From positions 3,720,001 through 3,784,000 of the forward strand of contig NZ_CP061721.1 of NCBI RefSeq assembly GCF_014764445.1: 64,000 nt of DNA. Direction: 5' to 3'. Shown here one piece after another: positions 1 to 8,395 of this stretch (its first letter is position 1; each line of letters begins with the position of its first letter). The translations under genes were made by a program, and so were the position numbers. The notes under the pieces were generated by a model that saw nothing but the letters and a program-made list of their open reading frames with translations, did no database searches and was not told the DNA's origin. This DNA is from Pseudarthrobacter sp. BIM B-2242 (GTDB lineage Bacteria > Actinomycetota > Actinomycetes > Actinomycetales > Micrococcaceae).

Positions 1-253
1 CGGCTGCGGGCGCCTCGTTCGTGGCGCGCATGCGAAGAAGCGCTATGGCAGAAATGACGAACCAGGCGACATTCGTGACGACTGACGGCCAGGCCTCGTG
101 GACAGTGCCGTTGACAATAAAAGCGCAGGCACCGACGAGGTTGGCTGCCTGGAATCCCTTGCCGGCCTTCAGCCACCCCATGGACACCGACAGGTACGCA
201 CTCAGAATCAGGGCCGCGCCAGTCCAGCCGGCGATTTCCCACAGTACTTCCAT
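1..253 (-). CDS. CBU_0592-like small membrane protein (partial)
   Basis: The reverse strand reads open from an ATG at 253 to the window edge, giving 84 codons with no stop, so the 3' end is missing. The product is hydrophobic, with three likely membrane segments (around residues 8-27, 34-50 and 56-73). The pattern resembles the small CBU_0592-type membrane proteins, whose function is unknown. An AAAGGA ribosome-binding sequence lies 5 bases before the ATG. It is divergent from the LysR gene at 448, so the two may share a control region. Confidence 0.55.
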   Translation of the reverse strand, partial: MEVLWEIAGWTGAALILSAYLSVSMGWLKAGKGFQAANLVGACAFIVNGTVHEAWPSVVTNVAWFVISAIALLRMRATNEAPAA

Positions 254-447
254 GATGTCCTTTCAGGGGTGGTGCCCTGCTGCACCCCTGGGTGGAGGGC
301 AGATGACGGGCTGAATTTTTGTTTTTTCGGGGCTGTTGCCGATTGGCTGAGGCGTCCCCGGATTTTGGCTTTCAAAAGCAATTATGAGGACGCGATGACT
401 GTAGGGCAATTGCATTCTTCTGAAGAGATGGTTTAGAACTACTTAAC

Positions 448-1371
448 ATGGAAATTGATCCGCGCCGGCTTCGTGTTCTCCTTGCCATCGCCCGCACCGG
501 CGGGGTGCTCGCGGCGGCTGACGAACTGGGGATCACGCCGTCGGCCGTGTCCCAGCAACTCAACAAATTGGAGGACGAGACAGGGCATGCGCTGGTGCTG
601 CGCACGCCCAAAGGCTCAGTCCTGACACCCGCCGGCCTGGCCGTCGCGGAAGCCGGCGAGGAAATCGAACGCGCACTCAGCGTCGCCCGCGCCCGCATTG
701 AAGGCGGGGCCACGGTGGCAGGAGTGGTGCGCGTGGGCGCGTTCACCAGCTTCATCCGGACAGTGGTGATCCCCCGCCTGCCCGAGTGGCGCACCCAGTA
801 CCCGCAATTGCAGATCCGGATCGTCGAGGACGACTTTCCTGCCATGATGCGGCTGCTCCGCCAGCGCCAGCTCGACGCCGTCGTGGTCGAGCATGATTCG
901 ACGACGGCCGATCCGCGTTTGCTCTCCGCCGGAATGACCGAGGAGCCTCTGCTGGACGAACCGTGGAAGCTGGTGGTTCCCTCCGGAGCCCTGCTCACCA
1001 CCGAGAACATCGACCTTGCCCGGCTGCCGCTTCCGTGGCTCGGCGTCGAGTCCACAGCGGCCAACGCTTTGGTGCTCGGCCGGCTCCGCCGGTCAACGGG
1101 CGCCCCGATGGACACGGCACACCAGTACCAGGAAACGCTGACCGCCCTGGCACTCGTCGCGGCGGGTGAGGGCATAGCCATCTTGCCCACGCTGGCTTTA
1201 AGCGGCGTGGTCCATGACGGCGTGGACATCCTGGACGTCCCCGGACTCGGAACCCGGCGGATCGTCCTGCGGCGGTTCGACCGGCGGCGGTCAACCAGCG
1301 CGCCGGTGGACACGGTGGCACGCCTGCTGCGGGAATCGGCGGCGGCCTTCGACACCCGGTCGGCATCCTGA
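448..1371 (+). CDS. LysR-family transcriptional regulator
   Basis: A 307-residue protein of typical LysR length. Residues 1-60 form the winged helix-turn-helix (LRVLLAIARTGGVLAAADEL, then SAVSQQLNKLE). The rest fits the periplasmic-binding-like effector domain, including a GEGIAILP stretch near residue 240. It is divergent from the small membrane-protein gene at 1-253, the usual arrangement for a LysR regulator and its target. It lies just upstream of, and on the same strand as, the TetR gene of the betaine cluster. The effector cannot be read from the sequence. Confidence 0.88.
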   Translation: MEIDPRRLRVLLAIARTGGVLAAADELGITPSAVSQQLNKLEDETGHALVLRTPKGSVLTPAGLAVAEAGEEIERALSVARARIEGGATVAGVVRVGAFTSFIRTVVIPRLPEWRTQYPQLQIRIVEDDFPAMMRLLRQRQLDAVVVEHDSTTADPRLLSAGMTEEPLLDEPWKLVVPSGALLTTENIDLARLPLPWLGVESTAANALVLGRLRRSTGAPMDTAHQYQETLTALALVAAGEGIAILPTLALSGVVHDGVDILDVPGLGTRRIVLRRFDRRRSTSAPVDTVARLLRESAAAFDTRSAS

Positions 1372-1439
1372 CCGGCCGCACCAAGGTCATGCGTCCCCCG
1401 AAAGTGCACTCGTTACGGGTTAGGCAATAGTCTGGCCAG

Positions 1440-2042
1440 ATGGGGACCAAGGCCGTGAACTCCGGTGAACAGATGGACAGACAGTCGCGCATTCTTGAGG
1501 CGGCGCTGGATCTGCTGTCCCGCCACGGGATTTCCGGTGTGAGCATGCGGGCCGTGGCCCGCGAGGCCGGCGTCGCGCTCGGCCTGGTGAATTACTACTA
1601 CGACGACAAGACCAGCCTGATCCGGGCAGCCCTGCGCCGGGTGGACGAGCACGATCTTCTCCTGGTGGCGCCCGACCCGTCATCCGGCCCCGAGGAACAG
1701 CTGCGCAAGGCCCTGCGGCGAGTGGCGGCCGCCGATCTGCTGACCACCCGCTACCTGTCCCTCCGCCTGCACCTGTGGGCCCTCGCCCAGGCGGACGAGG
1801 GCTATGCACAAATCAACGCCGAGGCCTTCGACCGCTATCTCGACGGCCTCGCTGCCCTCGTTTCCAACGCCCAGCCCGACCTTTCCTGGGAAGTCTGCCG
1901 GGAGCGGGCGGCTGACATTGTGGTCATCCAAAACGGCATGTGGCTGACGGCGCTTCTCGGCGTGGATGAGGCCGCCATCCAGCGAAGCATCGCCCGCACG
2001 GAGGAAATCGCCTTCGCGCCGCTTCACGACCACACCGTCTAG
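1440..2042 (+). CDS. TetR/AcrR-family regulator, BetI-like
   Basis: A 200-residue TetR-type repressor. The N-terminal DNA-binding domain contains GISGVSMRAVAREAGVALGL followed by VNYYYDDKTSLI, the recognition-helix region seen in BetI-type regulators. The C-terminal helical ligand domain has no assignable ligand. It lies directly upstream of betaine aldehyde dehydrogenase and choline dehydrogenase, with a double inverted-repeat operator between (2106-2144), so control of choline oxidation is the natural inference. Neither candidate start (1440, or ATG at 1473) has a good ribosome-binding site. The later start would give the more usual short N-terminus before helix 1. Confidence 0.85.
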   Translation: MGTKAVNSGEQMDRQSRILEAALDLLSRHGISGVSMRAVAREAGVALGLVNYYYDDKTSLIRAALRRVDEHDLLLVAPDPSSGPEEQLRKALRRVAAADLLTTRYLSLRLHLWALAQADEGYAQINAEAFDRYLDGLAALVSNAQPDLSWEVCRERAADIVVIQNGMWLTALLGVDEAAIQRSIARTEEIAFAPLHDHTV

Positions 2043-2105
2043 GTCTACGGGTTGCACCGGCCCTGAACCACCCGCACCGGGTACGTTGAGTTCGAGTTCG
2101 TAGCA

Positions 2106-2144
2106 TTGAACGAGTGTTCAAAAAAACATTGAACACTCGTTCAA
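2106..2144. promoter_or_regulatory. Double TetR/BetI-type operator
   Basis: Two 15-base blocks, TTGAACGAGTGTTCA (2106-2120) and TGAACACTCGTTCAA (2130-2144), are exact reverse complements separated by 9 bases. Each block is itself a TGAAC-N4-GTTCA dyad. This resembles known BetI operators and other TetR sites with a TTGAAC core. It lies 20 bases upstream of the betB start codon, where a bound repressor would block transcription or promoter escape. Confidence 0.75.
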
Positions 2145-2164
2145 TCTGCATTACTGTCCTTCCT

Positions 2165-3703
2165 ATGACTTACGCCACACCAGCCCATGACGTCATTCGA
2201 ACCGCAACAACCGAGACAGCATCCACCCTGTTCATCAACGGTGCCTGGGAGCCGGCCGCCTCCGGCGCCGTGCGTGCAATCCGCAACCCCGCCGACGGCG
2301 AGTTGGTGGCCACCGTGTCCGAGGCCGGCCGGGAGGACGCCGGACGCGCCATCGCCGCAGCCCGTGCAGCCTTCGACTCCGGAATCTGGTCGAACGTCCC
2401 GGCACCCGAGCGCGGCACCTTCCTGCTCAAGGTCGCCGCCGGACTGCGCGAACGCCGGGAAAAGTTCGCCCGCGCCGAGTCGCTGGACACCGGCAAGCGA
2501 ATGGTCGAGAGCCGCATCGACATGGACGACATTGCCGCCTGCTTCGAGTACTTCGGCAGGCTCGCCGGGCAGCAGGCGGGCCGCATCGTCGACGCCGGGA
2601 ACACCGCCGTCGTCAGCAAAATCGTCTACGAACCCGTGGGCGTCTGCGGCCTGATCACCCCGTGGAACTACCCCCTGCTCCAGGCGGCATGGAAGATCGC
2701 ACCCGCACTCGCCGCGGGCTGCACGTTCGTCCTCAAGCCCTCCGAGCTGACCCCGTCCACCGCTATCCTGGCCATGCAGCTGCTGCAGGACCTCGGCCTG
2801 CCGGACGGCGTCGCCAACCTCGTGACCGGCGCCGGCGCGGAGGCGGGCGCCCCGCTCTCGGAGCACCCCGCCGTCGACCTCGTCTCCTTTACGGGCGGGC
2901 TGGAAACCGGCAAGCGGATCGCGGCGGCCGCCGCCGGCACCGTCAAGAAGGTGGCCCTGGAGCTCGGCGGGAAGAACCCCAATGTGGTGTTCGCGGACGC
3001 GGACTTCGACGCCGCCGTGGACAACGCCTTGAACGGCGCGTTCGTCCACTCCGGGCAGGTCTGCTCCGCCGGGGCGCGGCTGGTGGTGGAGGAATCGATC
3101 GCCGAACGCTTCGTGGACGAGCTGGTCCGCCGCGCGCAAACCATCCGCCTGGGCGGCCCCTTTGACGACGCCGCAGAAACCGGACCGCTGATTTCCGCGG
3201 CACACCGCGACAAAGTCAACGCCTATGTCCAGCGCGGCATCCAGGAGGGTGCGCGGCTGCGGACCGGCGGTGCGGCGCCTGCCGGGGAGAAGTACGACGG
3301 CGGGTTCTACTACCAGCCCACCGTCCTGGACCGCGTCACCCGGGGGATGTCCGTGGTCACCGACGAGGCGTTCGGCCCGGTGGTGACCGTGGAAACGTTC
3401 CGCACCGAGGACGAGGCGGTGGCCACCGCCAACGACACCGTCTATGGCCTGGCCGGCGCGGTCTGGACCCAGGATGCCGGCAAGGCGCAGCGCGTGGCAT
3501 CCCGGCTGCGGCACGGCACCATCTGGATCAACGACTACCACCCTTACCTTCCCCAGGCCGAGTGGGGCGGCTTCGGCCAGTCCGGCGTCGGCCGCGAGCT
3601 GGGTCCCACGGGCCTGGCCGAATACCAGGAAGCCAAGCACATCTACCAGAACACCAGCCCGCAGGTCACCGGCTGGTTTGCTGACCACGGCAAGGAGAAC
3701 TAG
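2165..3703 (+). CDS. betB: Betaine aldehyde dehydrogenase
   Basis: An aldehyde dehydrogenase of 512 residues, expected to oxidise betaine aldehyde to glycine betaine with NAD(P). The family signature LELGGKNPN holds the general-base Glu (about residue 266), and SGQVCSAGAR holds the catalytic Cys (about residue 300). The TPWNYPLLQAAWKIAPALAA region and the FTGG nucleotide-binding loop are present. I chose the ATG at 2165; an upstream in-frame ATG at 2114 lies inside the operator. It is followed without a gap by choline dehydrogenase, whose ATG begins at the next base, so the two are co-translated. Betaine specificity rests mainly on context. Confidence 0.86.
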   Translation: MTYATPAHDVIRTATTETASTLFINGAWEPAASGAVRAIRNPADGELVATVSEAGREDAGRAIAAARAAFDSGIWSNVPAPERGTFLLKVAAGLRERREKFARAESLDTGKRMVESRIDMDDIAACFEYFGRLAGQQAGRIVDAGNTAVVSKIVYEPVGVCGLITPWNYPLLQAAWKIAPALAAGCTFVLKPSELTPSTAILAMQLLQDLGLPDGVANLVTGAGAEAGAPLSEHPAVDLVSFTGGLETGKRIAAAAAGTVKKVALELGGKNPNVVFADADFDAAVDNALNGAFVHSGQVCSAGARLVVEESIAERFVDELVRRAQTIRLGGPFDDAAETGPLISAAHRDKVNAYVQRGIQEGARLRTGGAAPAGEKYDGGFYYQPTVLDRVTRGMSVVTDEAFGPVVTVETFRTEDEAVATANDTVYGLAGAVWTQDAGKAQRVASRLRHGTIWINDYHPYLPQAEWGGFGQSGVGRELGPTGLAEYQEAKHIYQNTSPQVTGWFADHGKEN

Positions 3704-5368
3704 ATGCACTACGACAACATTGAGGACCTCACCGAGCGCGGGTTCGACTACGTCGTCATCGGCGGCGGATCCGCCGGTGCCGCCGTCGCCGCCCGGCTGA
3801 GCGAGGACCCGGACGTGACCGTGGCCCTCGTGGAGGCCGGCCCGGATGACCGTAACCTGCCCGAAATCCTGCAGCTGGACCGCTGGATGGAGCTGCTCGA
3901 ATCCGGCTACGACTGGGACTACCCGGTGGAACCGCAGGAAAACGGCAACTCGTTTATGCGCCACGCCCGTGCCAGGGTGATGGGCGGCTGCTCGAGCCAC
4001 AACTCCTGCATCGCCTTCTGGGCACCCCGCGAGGACCTGGACGAGTGGGAGTCCAAGTACGGCGCCACGGGCTGGAATGCCGATGCCGCCTGGCCCCTCT
4101 ACCAGCGGCTGGAAACCAATGAGGACGCCGGCCCGGACGCACCCCACCACGGGGACTCAGGACCCGTGCACCTGATGAACGTGCCCCCGGCGGATCCTGC
4201 CGGCGTCGCGCTTTTGGACGCCTGCGAACAGACGGGCATTCCCCGGGCGAAGTTCAACACCGGCACCACCGTGGTCAACGGCGCCAACTTCTTCCAGATC
4301 AACCGCCGCGCGGATGGCACCCGGGCCTCCAGCTCGGTCTCCTACATCCACCCCATCGTGGACCGCCCCAACTTCACCCTGCTGACCGGCTTGCGCGCCC
4401 GCCAACTGGTGTTCGACGCGGCAAAGCGCTGCACCGGCGTGGACGTGGTGGACTCCGCATTCGGCCGGACCCACCGGCTCTCCGCGCACCGCGAGGTGAT
4501 CCTCTCCACCGGCGCCATCGACTCCCCCAAGCTGCTGATGCTCTCCGGCATCGGCCCGGCCGCGCACCTGGCCCGGCACGGCATCGAGGTGCTGGTGGAC
4601 TCCCCCGGCGTGGGTGAAAACCTGCAGGACCACCCCGAAGGCGTGGTCCAGTTCGAGGCCAGGCAGCCCATGGTGCAGACCTCCACCCAGTGGTGGGAGA
4701 TCGGCATCTTCACCCCCACCGAGGACGGCCTGGACCGCCCGGACCTGATGATGCACTACGGCTCCGTCCCGTTCGACATGAACACCCTGCGGCACGGCTA
4801 CCCCACCACGGAGAACGGCTTCAGCCTCACCCCGAACGTCACGCATGCCCGCTCCCGCGGCACCGTCAGGCTGCGCAGCCGCGATTTCCGCGACAAGCCC
4901 ATGGTGGATCCGCGCTATTTCACCGATCCCGAGGGCCACGACATGCGCGTTATGGTGGCCGGCATCCGCAAGGCCCGCGAAATCGCCGCCCAGCCCGCCA
5001 TGGCCGCATGGACCGGCCGCGAGCTCTCGCCCGGGGTCGAGGCGCAGACTGACGAGGAGCTGCGGGAGTACATCCGCAAGACCCACAACACCGTGTACCA
5101 CCCGGTGGGCACCGTCCGGATGGGAGCGGACGACGACGGCATGTCACCGCTGGATCCCCAGCTGCGGGTCAAGGGCGTCACCGGCCTGCGCGTCGCCGAT
5201 GCGTCCGTCATGCCTGAACACGTCACCGTCAACCCCAACATCACCGTCATGATGATCGGCGAGCGCTGTGCTGATCTGATCCGCGCAGGCCACACCGGCG
5301 GCACTAAAAAGCTCGCTGCAAAGCTCGCTGAAAAGAAAGAGGAGGACCTCAGCCCGTCCTTCGCCTGA
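3704..5368 (+). CDS. betA: Choline dehydrogenase (GMC oxidoreductase)
   Basis: A 554-residue FAD-dependent GMC oxidoreductase, expected to oxidise choline to betaine aldehyde. The N-terminal FAD-binding motif VIGGGSAGAAVAARL is followed by the acidic VALVEAG strand end. The second GMC signature (STGAIDSPKLLMLSGIGP) and the C-terminal HPVGTVRMG and NPNITVMMIGER motifs carry the catalytic His (466) and Asn (510). It sits immediately after betB and before a permease, giving uptake plus two-step oxidation of choline to the osmoprotectant betaine. Other alcohol substrates are possible in this family. Confidence 0.86.
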   Translation: MHYDNIEDLTERGFDYVVIGGGSAGAAVAARLSEDPDVTVALVEAGPDDRNLPEILQLDRWMELLESGYDWDYPVEPQENGNSFMRHARARVMGGCSSHNSCIAFWAPREDLDEWESKYGATGWNADAAWPLYQRLETNEDAGPDAPHHGDSGPVHLMNVPPADPAGVALLDACEQTGIPRAKFNTGTTVVNGANFFQINRRADGTRASSSVSYIHPIVDRPNFTLLTGLRARQLVFDAAKRCTGVDVVDSAFGRTHRLSAHREVILSTGAIDSPKLLMLSGIGPAAHLARHGIEVLVDSPGVGENLQDHPEGVVQFEARQPMVQTSTQWWEIGIFTPTEDGLDRPDLMMHYGSVPFDMNTLRHGYPTTENGFSLTPNVTHARSRGTVRLRSRDFRDKPMVDPRYFTDPEGHDMRVMVAGIRKAREIAAQPAMAAWTGRELSPGVEAQTDEELREYIRKTHNTVYHPVGTVRMGADDDGMSPLDPQLRVKGVTGLRVADASVMPEHVTVNPNITVMMIGERCADLIRAGHTGGTKKLAAKLAEKKEEDLSPSFA

Positions 5369-5461
5369 GGGGCACGTTCCGGAGGCTATTGATTTCACCC
5401 CGCGTCCAATGGCGTCCGCGGGTTGCATCGCGCGTACTTTTCTGACCTAGGAGTTCACATT

Positions 5462-7075
5462 TTGGAACCCAGCAAGAGTATTGATTCAAGCGGCATGGAT
5501 GAGTTCGGCTACACCCAGACCCTGGACCGGAGCATCGGCAAGTTCGCCAGCTTCGCCGCCGGCGTCAGCTACATCTCCATCCTCACCGGCGTCTTCCAAC
5601 TGTTCTACTTTGGTTTTTCCATGGCCGGCCCGGCGTACGCCTGGTCCTGGCCCATCGTGTTTGTCGGCCAGCTGATGGTGGCACTGTGTTTCGCCGAACT
5701 GGCCGGCCGCTACCCCGTGGCCGGCTCGGTCTACAACTGGGCCAAGCGGCTCTCGTCCGGGACGTCGTCCTGGCTGGCGGGCTGGCTGCTGATGCTGTCC
5801 TCCATCATGGCGCTGGGGTCAGTGGCACTGGCCCTGCAGCTCACCCTGCCGCAGCTGTGGTCCGGGTTCCAGTTCGTCGGTGACGGCACCGGACCCTACG
5901 ACTTCGCCATGAACGGCGTAATACTGGCCACCATCATGATCACCATCTCCACGCTCATCAACGCCTTCGGCGTGAAACTGATGACCAGGATCAACAGCAT
6001 CGGCGTCTTCGTGGAGCTGATCGCGGCTGTGCTGCTGATCCTCGCGCTGGGCTGGCACACAGTGCGGGGCCCGGAGGTCTTCTTCGACACCGCCGGCTTC
6101 GGCGAAGGGCACGACCTCGGCTTCTTCGGCGTCTTCCTCATCGGCGCCATGGCGTCCGGCTACGTTATGTACGGCTTTGATACCGCCAGCTCCCTCGGCG
6201 AGGAAACGAAGGACCCCAAGCGCACCGCACCCAAGGCCATCCTGCGCGCCATCACCGCCTCCTTCGTGCTGGGCGGGCTGATCCTGCTCTTCGGCATCCT
6301 GGCCGCACCGGACCTGACGGACCCGCAGGTGGGAGCTCCCGACGGCGGGCTCCAGTACATCGTGCTCTCCGTCCTCGGCGGACCGTTCGGCAAGGCCTTC
6401 CTGGCCTGCATCGTGGTGGCCGTGGTGGTCTGCACCCTGGCCGTCCACGCCGCCGCCATCCGCATGATGTTCGCCATGGCCCGGGACAACAACCTGCCGT
6501 TCAGCCGGCAGCTCAGCAAAGTGGACCCGGTCCGCAGGACCCCCAAAGTCGCGGCGATCGTGATCGGTGTTATGGCCATCATCCCCCTTCTGGTCAACGT
6601 GATGCAGCCCGCCATCTTCACCATCCTGTCCAGCATCAGCATCGTGCTGATCTACCTGTCCTACCTCCTGGTCACGGTTCCCCTGCTGCGCAACCGGCTC
6701 CTGAAGAAGTGGCCGCTTGCCGACGACGGCTCCGAGCCCGGCTTCAGCCTGGGCAAATGGGGACTGCCAGTAAACATCCTGGCGGTCCTGTGGGGCGCGG
6801 CCATGACGGTGAACCTGGTCTGGCCCCGGCCGGAGATCTACAACTCGGTGCCGCCCTTCGAGTGGTACCTGCAGTGGGGCGGCGTGATCTTCGTGGCCGC
6901 CGTGATCATCGGCGGGACCATGCTTTACCGCCTGAAGATCCGCCACCAGACAGGCGTGCTGGCAGAGCACGCCGCGGCAGTGGCAGCACATCCGTCGTCG
7001 GGCGCCGCGCAGCATCAAGCGCCGCAGCACGAAGCCGCGGAGGATGCCCTGGTCCCCGCGTCGGAAGCGTCGTAA
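5462..7075 (+). CDS. APC-superfamily amine/amino-acid permease
   Basis: A polytopic membrane protein of 537 residues with about 12 hydrophobic segments and the APC-type start TLDRSIGKFASFAAGVSYIS. A conserved GFDTASSLGEETKDPKRTAP loop lies in the middle. The likely start is TTG at 5462, because AGGAG lies 8 bases upstream; an upstream ATG at 5423 is in frame but lacks such a site. As the last gene of the choline-betaine cluster it probably imports choline, betaine or a related amine. The hydrophilic, Ala/His-rich C-terminal tail is unusual but common in actinobacterial permeases. The substrate is not shown by the sequence. Confidence 0.82.
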   Translation: MEPSKSIDSSGMDEFGYTQTLDRSIGKFASFAAGVSYISILTGVFQLFYFGFSMAGPAYAWSWPIVFVGQLMVALCFAELAGRYPVAGSVYNWAKRLSSGTSSWLAGWLLMLSSIMALGSVALALQLTLPQLWSGFQFVGDGTGPYDFAMNGVILATIMITISTLINAFGVKLMTRINSIGVFVELIAAVLLILALGWHTVRGPEVFFDTAGFGEGHDLGFFGVFLIGAMASGYVMYGFDTASSLGEETKDPKRTAPKAILRAITASFVLGGLILLFGILAAPDLTDPQVGAPDGGLQYIVLSVLGGPFGKAFLACIVVAVVVCTLAVHAAAIRMMFAMARDNNLPFSRQLSKVDPVRRTPKVAAIVIGVMAIIPLLVNVMQPAIFTILSSISIVLIYLSYLLVTVPLLRNRLLKKWPLADDGSEPGFSLGKWGLPVNILAVLWGAAMTVNLVWPRPEIYNSVPPFEWYLQWGGVIFVAAVIIGGTMLYRLKIRHQTGVLAEHAAAVAAHPSSGAAQHQAPQHEAAEDALVPASEAS

Positions 7076-7094
7076 CACCCGTCCGGAAAACGGC

Positions 7095-7126
7095 CGACGG
7101 CGGCACTCACCTGAGTGCCGCCGTCG
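7095..7126. terminator. Bidirectional hairpin terminator
   Basis: A 15-bp perfect stem (CGACGGCGGCACTCA, CC loop, TGAGTGCCGCCGTCG) lies between the convergent permease and SRPBCC genes. The T-run is weak (ACTTTT further on), so it may act in both directions. Confidence 0.7.
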
Positions 7127-7165
7127 ACCGTTGCACTTTTGGAACTGCCCGATCGGGCCGCTGTC

Positions 7166-7612
7166 CTAGACCTCACCACGCCAGGCACCGGTTTCGGTGC
7201 CGCGCGATTCGATGAAGTCCTTGAACTTTCGCATGTCGGCCTTGACCTGCATCTCGTCAATCTTCAATGCCGCGCCTGCCTTTTCAGTGGCGGTTTCCGG
7301 CGCCCATTCGAAATGGACTCTGACCTTCGTGTGATTGGCATCCAGCGGAGTGAACCTGATGATGCCGGCATGCGACTTGCCGTCGGTGCTGCGCCAGGCG
7401 ATCCGATCGTCAGGCTCCTGGTCAACTATTTCGGTATCGAATTCCCGCTGAACGCCACCCACCTTGGTGACCCAGTGGTTGGTGGTGTCGGTCAGCTGGG
7501 TTACTGATTCCACACCGGACATGAACTGCGGAAAGGATTCGAACTGGGTCCACTGGTTGTACGCGGTCCGCACCGGAACTGCGACTTCAACGGTCTCTTC
7601 AACGTGTTCCAT
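7166..7612 (-). CDS. SRPBCC-fold (polyketide cyclase/START-like) protein
   Basis: A 148-residue protein. The opening MEHVEETVEVAVPVRTAYNQ and the WTQFESFPQFMSGVESVTQL stretch are typical of SRPBCC proteins, which form a hydrophobic ligand pocket. The later RIAWRS and HFEWAP segments fit the same family. I chose the ATG at 7612 because GGGAGGAAG lies just upstream; the longer reading from 7666 is unlikely. The ligand and role are unknown. It converges on the permease gene, so it is not part of the betaine operon. Confidence 0.75.
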   Translation of the reverse strand: MEHVEETVEVAVPVRTAYNQWTQFESFPQFMSGVESVTQLTDTTNHWVTKVGGVQREFDTEIVDQEPDDRIAWRSTDGKSHAGIIRFTPLDANHTKVRVHFEWAPETATEKAGAALKIDEMQVKADMRKFKDFIESRGTETGAWRGEV

Positions 7613-7831
7613 CTGCTTCCTCCCTATGACGGACGGCAGCAACAGCGGACCGGCAGAGCTTGCCATCCTGCCAGTCAGGCAGCCGCCACATTTGCACGAT
7701 AAATCCGGCGGCCACCGGTGTCCAGACCTTCAAAATTCCCTCGATCTCGGCGCATGTAACCGCCTGGCACCCTGACGTCACACAACGTGACGGCCTCCAG
7801 ATCCCGACACGCCACGCCCTACCCTTGAAGC

Positions 7832-8395
7832 GTGACTTTGACTAAGATCCGCACCGCCGCCGCGAGCTCCCTCGCCGCCGCCGGTCTCCTGCTGACCCTC
7901 GCCGCCTGTTCCACACCGGCCGCCACCCCATCCGCCTCTGCGCCGGCTTCCTCTGCAGCGCCTTCCTCCGCGACGGCTTCAGCCAATGCCTCCGAGCCCT
8001 GCACCGGCGTGAAGGTCATCGTCGATTCCGGCTCCCTGGAGCAGGCTGCCGCCGATACCTCCGTGTGCGTGCCCGTGGACGGACCCACTCTGGCATCTGC
8101 CGTGCTGAGCGACGCTGAGGTGAAGATCGAGGGCACCGCTAAGTACCCCACGAGCTTCGCGTGCCGCGTCAACGGTGTGCCCGCTGCGGACTTCGACATC
8201 AAGCACAAGGGTGGCACTATCCGCGAAGTGTGCGATGACAAAAACACTGTCTCTTATTGGGCCCTCTGGGTGAAGCCCGCTGCCGGCACGTGGGGTTACG
8301 CGCAAGAAGGTCTGGACAGCCTCAAGCTCAACCCGGGAGAGAGCCTGGAGCTGCTCTACACGGTCGACGGCGAACCGGCCGCACCCGCAGCATGA
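7832..8395 (+). CDS. DUF4430-like lipoprotein
   Basis: A 187-residue exported lipoprotein. A signal peptide ends in LTLAAC (Cys 26), followed by an Ala/Ser/Pro-rich linker of about 25 residues and a C-terminal domain. That domain ends in YWALWVKPAAGTWGYAQEGL and LNPGESLELLYTV, which match the DUF4430 pattern. This fold is found in cobalamin-binding proteins and in lipoproteins encoded beside vitamin transporters. The gene overlaps the ECF-type transporter gene by 4 bases (ATGA), so the two are translationally coupled. It may be a substrate-capture partner; the vitamin is inferred, not shown. Confidence 0.7.
   Translation: MTLTKIRTAAASSLAAAGLLLTLAACSTPAATPSASAPASSAAPSSATASANASEPCTGVKVIVDSGSLEQAAADTSVCVPVDGPTLASAVLSDAEVKIEGTAKYPTSFACRVNGVPAADFDIKHKGGTIREVCDDKNTVSYWALWVKPAAGTWGYAQEGLDSLKLNPGESLELLYTVDGEPAAPAA

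Noticed and set aside
372..1409. A 345-codon open frame on the minus strand opposite the LysR gene
   Set aside because: It is an Arg/Ser-rich shadow of a complete LysR gene and has no family features.
2141..4150. A 669-codon open frame on the minus strand opposite betB and betA
   Set aside because: It is a high-GC shadow of the two dehydrogenase genes, has no recognisable domain, and lacks a ribosome-binding site.
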